DNA of 9,683 nt from Gammaproteobacteria bacterium (GTDB lineage: Bacteria; Pseudomonadota; Gammaproteobacteria; Steroidobacterales; SZUA-146), in the NCBI GenBank assembly GCA_013002925.1, contig JABDLQ010000427.1, positions 1-9,683 on the forward strand, in the 5' to 3' direction. Of the stretch, positions 6,858 through 9,683 are shown piece by piece. The notes under the pieces are model-generated. The model did no database searches. It saw only the letters and a list, made by a program, of their open reading frames with translations, and was not told where the DNA came from. A program made the translations under genes and the position numbers. Numbering within the stretch: the first letter of the stretch is position 1; each line of letters begins with the position of its first letter.

Positions 6858-6876
6858 GGTGTGACGGGATTCGAAC
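6852..6876 (-). other. tRNA 3'-end-like remnant (T-loop to ACCA)
   Basis: Read on the minus strand, GTTCGAATCCC begins a T-loop with its 3' stem half and is followed by a 3' strand ending in CACACCCGACCA, like a tRNA acceptor end with CCA. The 5' half of the T stem does not pair (CTTCG against CCCGT), there is one base too many before ACCA, and no anticodon or D arm is found upstream. It is therefore not a working tRNA. It could be the scar of a tRNA-targeting integration event or a coincidence. Confidence 0.3.
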
Positions 6877-7006
6877 GAAGGTTGCATGGGATCAAAAGCG
6901 CATATGCGGTGCGGTTTTTGCTGCCGGTGCGTAGAGATGTCATTGCCAGCCGGCACACGCTGGGATGGCTCACATCCGGCGGTGCAACAGTGATCGCGGC
7001 GGGTGA

Positions 7007-7450
7007 TCAGGTAATTTTGCTACGGACAATCGCCCCAGCCGCGCTCATGTCCACACGCCCCTGGGCGCGGGCTTTGAGCTGGCCCATGACTTTGCCCATA
7101 TCCTTGATGCTGCTCGCCCCGGTGGTGGCAATGATTTCATCGATCATGGCCGACACTTCGTCGGCGCTGAGCTGGGCCGGAAGATAAGCGCTCAGCAATT
7201 CGATCTCCGCTTCTTCTTTTTCGGCCAGCTCCGGACGCTTGGCGTCGCGGTATTGGCGGGCCGACTCTTTGCGCTGCTTTACGAGCTTTTCTATAACTGC
7301 CAGGGATCCCGCGTCATCGATATCTTTGCGACTGTCAATTTCAACTTGCCGGATGGCGGCAAATGCCATACGAATAACGCCCAGCCGGTCTTTTTCACCA
7401 GCTTTGAGGGCGGTTTTCATGTCAGCCTGGATGGTTTCTTTTAAAGACAT
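7007..7450 (-). CDS. yqeY: GatB/YqeY domain protein
   Basis: 147 residues, the usual length for the stand-alone YqeY family. It shares the helical tail domain of the GatB subunit of the tRNA-dependent amidotransferase, which contacts tRNA. The exact role of the free protein is not settled. Family hallmarks are visible: an N-terminal helix MSLKETIQADMKTALKAGEK, the LGVIRMAFAAIRQVEID segment, SARQYRDAKRPELAEKEEAEIELLSAYLP in the middle, and a C-terminal DMGKVMGQLKARAQGRVD block. It begins 56 bp after the rpsU stop on the same strand and is surely in the rpsU transcript. In many gammaproteobacteria (for example Pseudomonas) it is followed directly by dnaG. Here dnaG is 6.3 kb away. The ATG at 7450 has no strong Shine-Dalgarno, but the conserved N-terminus supports it. 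Confidence 0.95.
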   Translation of the reverse strand: MSLKETIQADMKTALKAGEKDRLGVIRMAFAAIRQVEIDSRKDIDDAGSLAVIEKLVKQRKESARQYRDAKRPELAEKEEAEIELLSAYLPAQLSADEVSAMIDEIIATTGASSIKDMGKVMGQLKARAQGRVDMSAAGAIVRSKIT

Positions 7451-7506
7451 AGGATCAGCGCTTTGTGCGGCATTGAGCTACCGCACAGACAGCAACGTCG
7501 GCGGCG

Positions 7507-7722
7507 TCAGTATAAGCGTTTGCGGCGGGCGACTTCAGAAGCCATTTTTTTAGCATGCCGCTTGACGGCGGCCGCTTTTTTACGCTTCCGTTCCTGCGTG
7601 GGTTTTTCATAGTATTCGCGGCGACGCAATTCCGTCAGAATACCGGCTTTCTCGCACGCGCGTTTGAAACGACGCAACGCTGAGTCAAAATATTCGTTTT
7701 CTCGAATTCTTACACTGGGCAT
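7507..7722 (-). CDS. rpsU: 30S ribosomal protein S21 (bS21)
   Basis: bS21 is a small basic protein of the 30S platform near the 3' end of 16S rRNA, where it assists translation initiation. The product is 71 residues, the same length as in E. coli. It matches nearly throughout: the RENE motif, the ALRRFKRACEKAG helix, LRRREYYEKPT, and the Lys/Arg-rich tail ending RRKRLY. It is the first gene of the leftward unit, followed by yqeY after 56 bp, and it is divergent from tsaD, the arrangement seen in many gammaproteobacteria. The promoter candidate upstream predicts a leader of roughly 105 nt, long enough for translational control, although I see no defined structure. The Shine-Dalgarno is weak (GCGGA, 6 nt before the ATG). 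Confidence 0.98.
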   Translation of the reverse strand: MPSVRIRENEYFDSALRRFKRACEKAGILTELRRREYYEKPTQERKRKKAAAVKRHAKKMASEVARRKRLY

Positions 7723-7833
7723 AGTTTGTCCGCTGTCTTTGGTTTAAGGTTTCCCCTGTTGGGCACCGCTTTACTGTGACACAAGTGCAAGACGCACAGG
7801 AGCACAGGGCTGAGTCCCTCACACGGGGTCCGC

Positions 7834-7862
7834 ATTCTAAATCGCGGATTGGAAAATTGAAA
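7834..7862 (-). promoter_or_regulatory. Promoter candidate for rpsU-yqeY
   Basis: On the minus strand TTTCAA (7862-7857, 3 of 6) and TAGAAT (7839-7834, 5 of 6) are spaced by 17 bp. Transcription would start near 7827, giving a leader of about 105 nt before the rpsU ATG. I found no clear LexA box in the 157-bp rpsU-tsaD spacer, unlike the SOS-linked E. coli rpsU-dnaG-rpoD operon. Confidence 0.45.
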
Positions 7863-7879
7863 GCCAATTAGGGGTAAAA

Positions 7880-8911
7880 ATGCGGGTTTTGGGCATCGAA
7901 TCGTCCTGTGATGAGACCGGGGTGGCTGTTTACGATGGCGAACTCGGGCTGGTAGCGCAGGAATTGTACAGCCAGGTTGAACTCCATGCACGCTATGGTG
8001 GAGTCGTCCCCGAACTCGCCTCCCGCGATCACATTCGAAAAATATTACCTTTAATAGACAAAGTGTTACGTGCCTCCGGTCGTGATGCTCATCGCGCTTC
8101 GCCCGACTCGCCACCACCGGTGGACGGGGTCGCTTACACGGCGGGTCCGGGCCTGATCGGGGCCCTGCTGGTGGGCGCTACAGTGGCCCGCAGCCTGGCG
8201 TATAGCTGGGAGGTGCCCACGCTGGGTATTCATCATATGGAAGGCCACCTTTTGTCTCCGCTTCTGGAGCCTCCTGCGCCCGCTTTTCCGTTTCTGGCAC
8301 TGCTGGTCTCTGGCGGCCATACTTTGCTGGTCAGTGCAAAGGACCATGGCGATTACCGCATATTGGGACAGTCGCTGGATGATGCAGTCGGTGAGGCGTT
8401 TGATAAAACCGCAAAGCTCATGGGGCTGCCGTATCCCGGCGGACCCCATCTCGCCCGGCTGGCAAGTAGCGGGAATCCCCGAGCTTACGAATTTCCCAGG
8501 CCGATGATTAAGAAGCCCGGCCTGGATTTCAGTTTCAGTGGATTAAAAACCAGTGTGTTGCTGGCCTGGAAGGCCTGTGCGAAAACTGCGTCAGACAAAG
8601 CGGACATTGCGGCAAGCTTTCAGGAGGCGGTAGTTGATACGCTGGTGATAAAGGTGCAACGGGCGCTGATGCAGACCGGGTATGGCGCCGTCGTAGTTGC
8701 CGGCGGTGTCGGCGCCAATGTGGCGTTGCGTGAGCGGTTGGTGGCGCTGGCTACCGAGACCGGAACAGAAGTTTTTTTTCCACCGCCGCGGCTGTGCACG
8801 GACAATGGTGCAATGATCGCTTATGCCGGGTGGTTACGCTTCAGGGATAACGGATTTGCTTCGGAAACACAGTCGCAACTGCGACCCCGCTGGCCCCTCG
8901 ATGAACTTTAA
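7880..8911 (+). CDS. tsaD: tRNA t6A threonylcarbamoyltransferase TsaD
   Basis: TsaD, with TsaB and TsaE, transfers the threonylcarbamoyl group from threonylcarbamoyl-AMP to A37 of tRNAs that read ANN codons, an essential modification in the cytoplasm. The 343 residues cover the full family length. Features seen: the ASKHA-type start MRVLGIESSCDET, ELASRDH at 45-51, GPGLIGALLVG near 89-99, the metal-binding HHMEGH with H119 and H123, the SGGHT loop at 144-148, GEAFDKTAKLMGLPYPGGP at 171-189, FSFSGLKT, GGVGAN at 275-280, and CTDNGAMIAY with the third metal ligand D308. The ATG at 7880 has an AGGGG Shine-Dalgarno 5 nt upstream, a strong start. It is divergent from rpsU (157-bp shared spacer) and followed after 23 bp by folB-folK, probably in one transcript. 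Confidence 0.98.
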   Translation: MRVLGIESSCDETGVAVYDGELGLVAQELYSQVELHARYGGVVPELASRDHIRKILPLIDKVLRASGRDAHRASPDSPPPVDGVAYTAGPGLIGALLVGATVARSLAYSWEVPTLGIHHMEGHLLSPLLEPPAPAFPFLALLVSGGHTLLVSAKDHGDYRILGQSLDDAVGEAFDKTAKLMGLPYPGGPHLARLASSGNPRAYEFPRPMIKKPGLDFSFSGLKTSVLLAWKACAKTASDKADIAASFQEAVVDTLVIKVQRALMQTGYGAVVVAGGVGANVALRERLVALATETGTEVFFPPPRLCTDNGAMIAYAGWLRFRDNGFASETQSQLRPRWPLDEL

Positions 8912-8934
8912 TCAAAGCAGGCAATGGTGCACAG

Positions 8935-9683
8935 ATGAATGATCGGATATTTTTGGAAGCGCTTGAAATCCAGGGTGTGATTGGCATCTATGAATGGGAA
9001 AGAAACACCCGCCAGACGATTCGCATCGATCTGGAAATGCCGGCCAATGCCGCTGCTGCATCCGGGTCCGACGAAATTGAGGACACGCTCAATTACAAAG
9101 ACGTTGCCAAACGTATAATCAACTATGTGGAAGACAGCAGTTATATGCTGGTCGAAACCCTCGCTGAGAATATTGCGCAGATCGTCATGAATGAATTCGG
9201 GGTGGCCTGGATTGACCTCAGCGTGAGTAAACCGGGAGCCGTGCGGGGCTCAAAAAATGTCGGCATACGCATCCACAGGGGTGTCTATGAATCGTCTGAT
9301 ACCGATGATGTGTTTTTGTCACTGGGCAGTAACATTGAACCGCACAAACATTTGCACGAGGCCCTGCAACTGTTGACCGAGCGGTTTGGACCATTATGTC
9401 GCTCTACTGTGTATCGTAACAAAGCGATGGGTTTTGTCGGCGAAGATTTTTTGAATCTTGTCGTGTCCTTCCCAAGCCGCGAGAAACTCGACGTGGTAAA
9501 AGCCGCCTGCACCCGCATCGAAGACCAGTGCGGGCGTACCCGGGGTACCGAGAAATTTGCACCTCGTACCATTGACATCGACCTGTTGTTGTTTGGCGAC
9601 ACCATAATGACAACCCCGCAGACAACATTGCCACGACCGGAGATCCTGCGCTTTCCGTTCATGCTCAGACCGCTGGCGGAACT
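8935..9683 (+). CDS. folBK: FolB-FolK fusion: dihydroneopterin aldolase / HPPK (cut by window edge)
   Basis: A single open frame of 249 codons runs off the right edge without a stop; I checked every codon line from 8941 to 9683. Residues 1-117 are dihydroneopterin aldolase (FolB), which makes 6-hydroxymethyl-dihydropterin. They include GVIGIYEWER with E22, the LNYKDVA block with active-site Y54, LVETLAENIA, and the catalytic lysine K99 in SKPGAV. After a short acidic linker (YESSDTDD, about 118-125) comes 6-hydroxymethyl-dihydropterin pyrophosphokinase (FolK), which performs the next step. It is marked by VFLSLGSN at 126-133, GFVGEDFLNLVV, and APRTIDIDLLLFGD with R211 and the Mg-binding pair D214 and D216. 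The product would thus carry two consecutive folate steps. The C-terminal end of FolK is outside the window. The ATG at 8935 is 23 bp after tsaD; its Shine-Dalgarno is weak. Split folB and folK genes are the usual gammaproteobacterial state, so the fusion is unusual. Confidence 0.93.
   Translation, partial: MNDRIFLEALEIQGVIGIYEWERNTRQTIRIDLEMPANAAAASGSDEIEDTLNYKDVAKRIINYVEDSSYMLVETLAENIAQIVMNEFGVAWIDLSVSKPGAVRGSKNVGIRIHRGVYESSDTDDVFLSLGSNIEPHKHLHEALQLLTERFGPLCRSTVYRNKAMGFVGEDFLNLVVSFPSREKLDVVKAACTRIEDQCGRTRGTEKFAPRTIDIDLLLFGDTIMTTPQTTLPRPEILRFPFMLRPLAE

Noticed and set aside
6852..6876. Functional tRNA gene on the minus strand
   Set aside because: The T stem does not pair, the acceptor end is one base out of register, and there is no anticodon or D arm upstream.
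6828..7187. 119-codon plus-strand open frame running from the T-arm-like region into yqeY antisense
   Set aside because: Half of it is antisense to yqeY, which is certain, and the rest covers repeats and the tRNA-like remnant.
7723..7879. LexA/SOS box upstream of rpsU, as in E. coli
   Set aside because: I found no CTG-N10-CAG palindrome in the rpsU-tsaD spacer.
8924..8938. Four-codon micro-ORF (ATG GTG CAC AGA TGA) whose stop overlaps the folB start as ATGA
   Set aside because: Its only AGG is 2 nt from the ATG, too close for a working ribosome site, and such short frames arise often by chance.

Overview
The window looks like a chromosomal segment from a gammaproteobacterium. The evidence is the macromolecular-synthesis neighbourhood (rpsU, a yqeY-type gene and dnaG on the minus strand, with tsaD divergent from rpsU) and E. 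coli/Pseudomonas-like protein sequences. A membrane-anchored TolB-like/TPR protein of a type common in marine and sediment gammaproteobacteria fits this, but I cannot name a genus.

Layout. Position 1-668 (minus) is the N-terminal part of DnaG primase, cut by the window edge. Directly upstream of it on the same strand is a small 2OG-Fe(II) oxygenase-like gene (698-1339). A 522-bp divergent spacer holds an FNR/CRP-type palindrome. Three plus-strand genes follow, separated by long spacers: a two-TM TolB-like/TPR protein (1862-3628), a class III PLP aminotransferase of the glutamate-semialdehyde aminomutase-like group (3833-5122), and a membrane-anchored SGNH/GDSL hydrolase (5496-6257). A 46-residue membrane protein (6574-6714, minus) comes next. 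It is followed by a gene-free patch with a tRNA T-arm-like remnant and a 13-bp direct repeat, then yqeY (7007-7450, minus) and rpsU (7507-7722, minus). From 7880 to the right edge, tsaD and an in-frame folB-folK fusion read rightward.

How it fits together. rpsU, yqeY and dnaG normally sit next to each other and link ribosome assembly, replication priming and (further on) rpoD. Here about 6.3 kb carrying five unrelated genes separates yqeY from dnaG, so dnaG should depend on a promoter upstream of, or inside, the oxygenase gene. The inserted genes do not form an obvious pathway. They face both ways and have wide spacers, so they look like accessory cargo rather than one operon. The right end couples tRNA t6A modification (TsaD) with two consecutive steps of folate synthesis carried on one polypeptide.

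Most noteworthy points: the split macromolecular-synthesis operon, the FolB-FolK fusion, the FNR-like box over the oxygenase/dnaG promoter region, paired GACC/GGTC palindromes over the aminotransferase promoter, and a probably leaderless mini-membrane-protein gene. I saw no CRISPR array, no transposase and no intact tRNA or rRNA gene.
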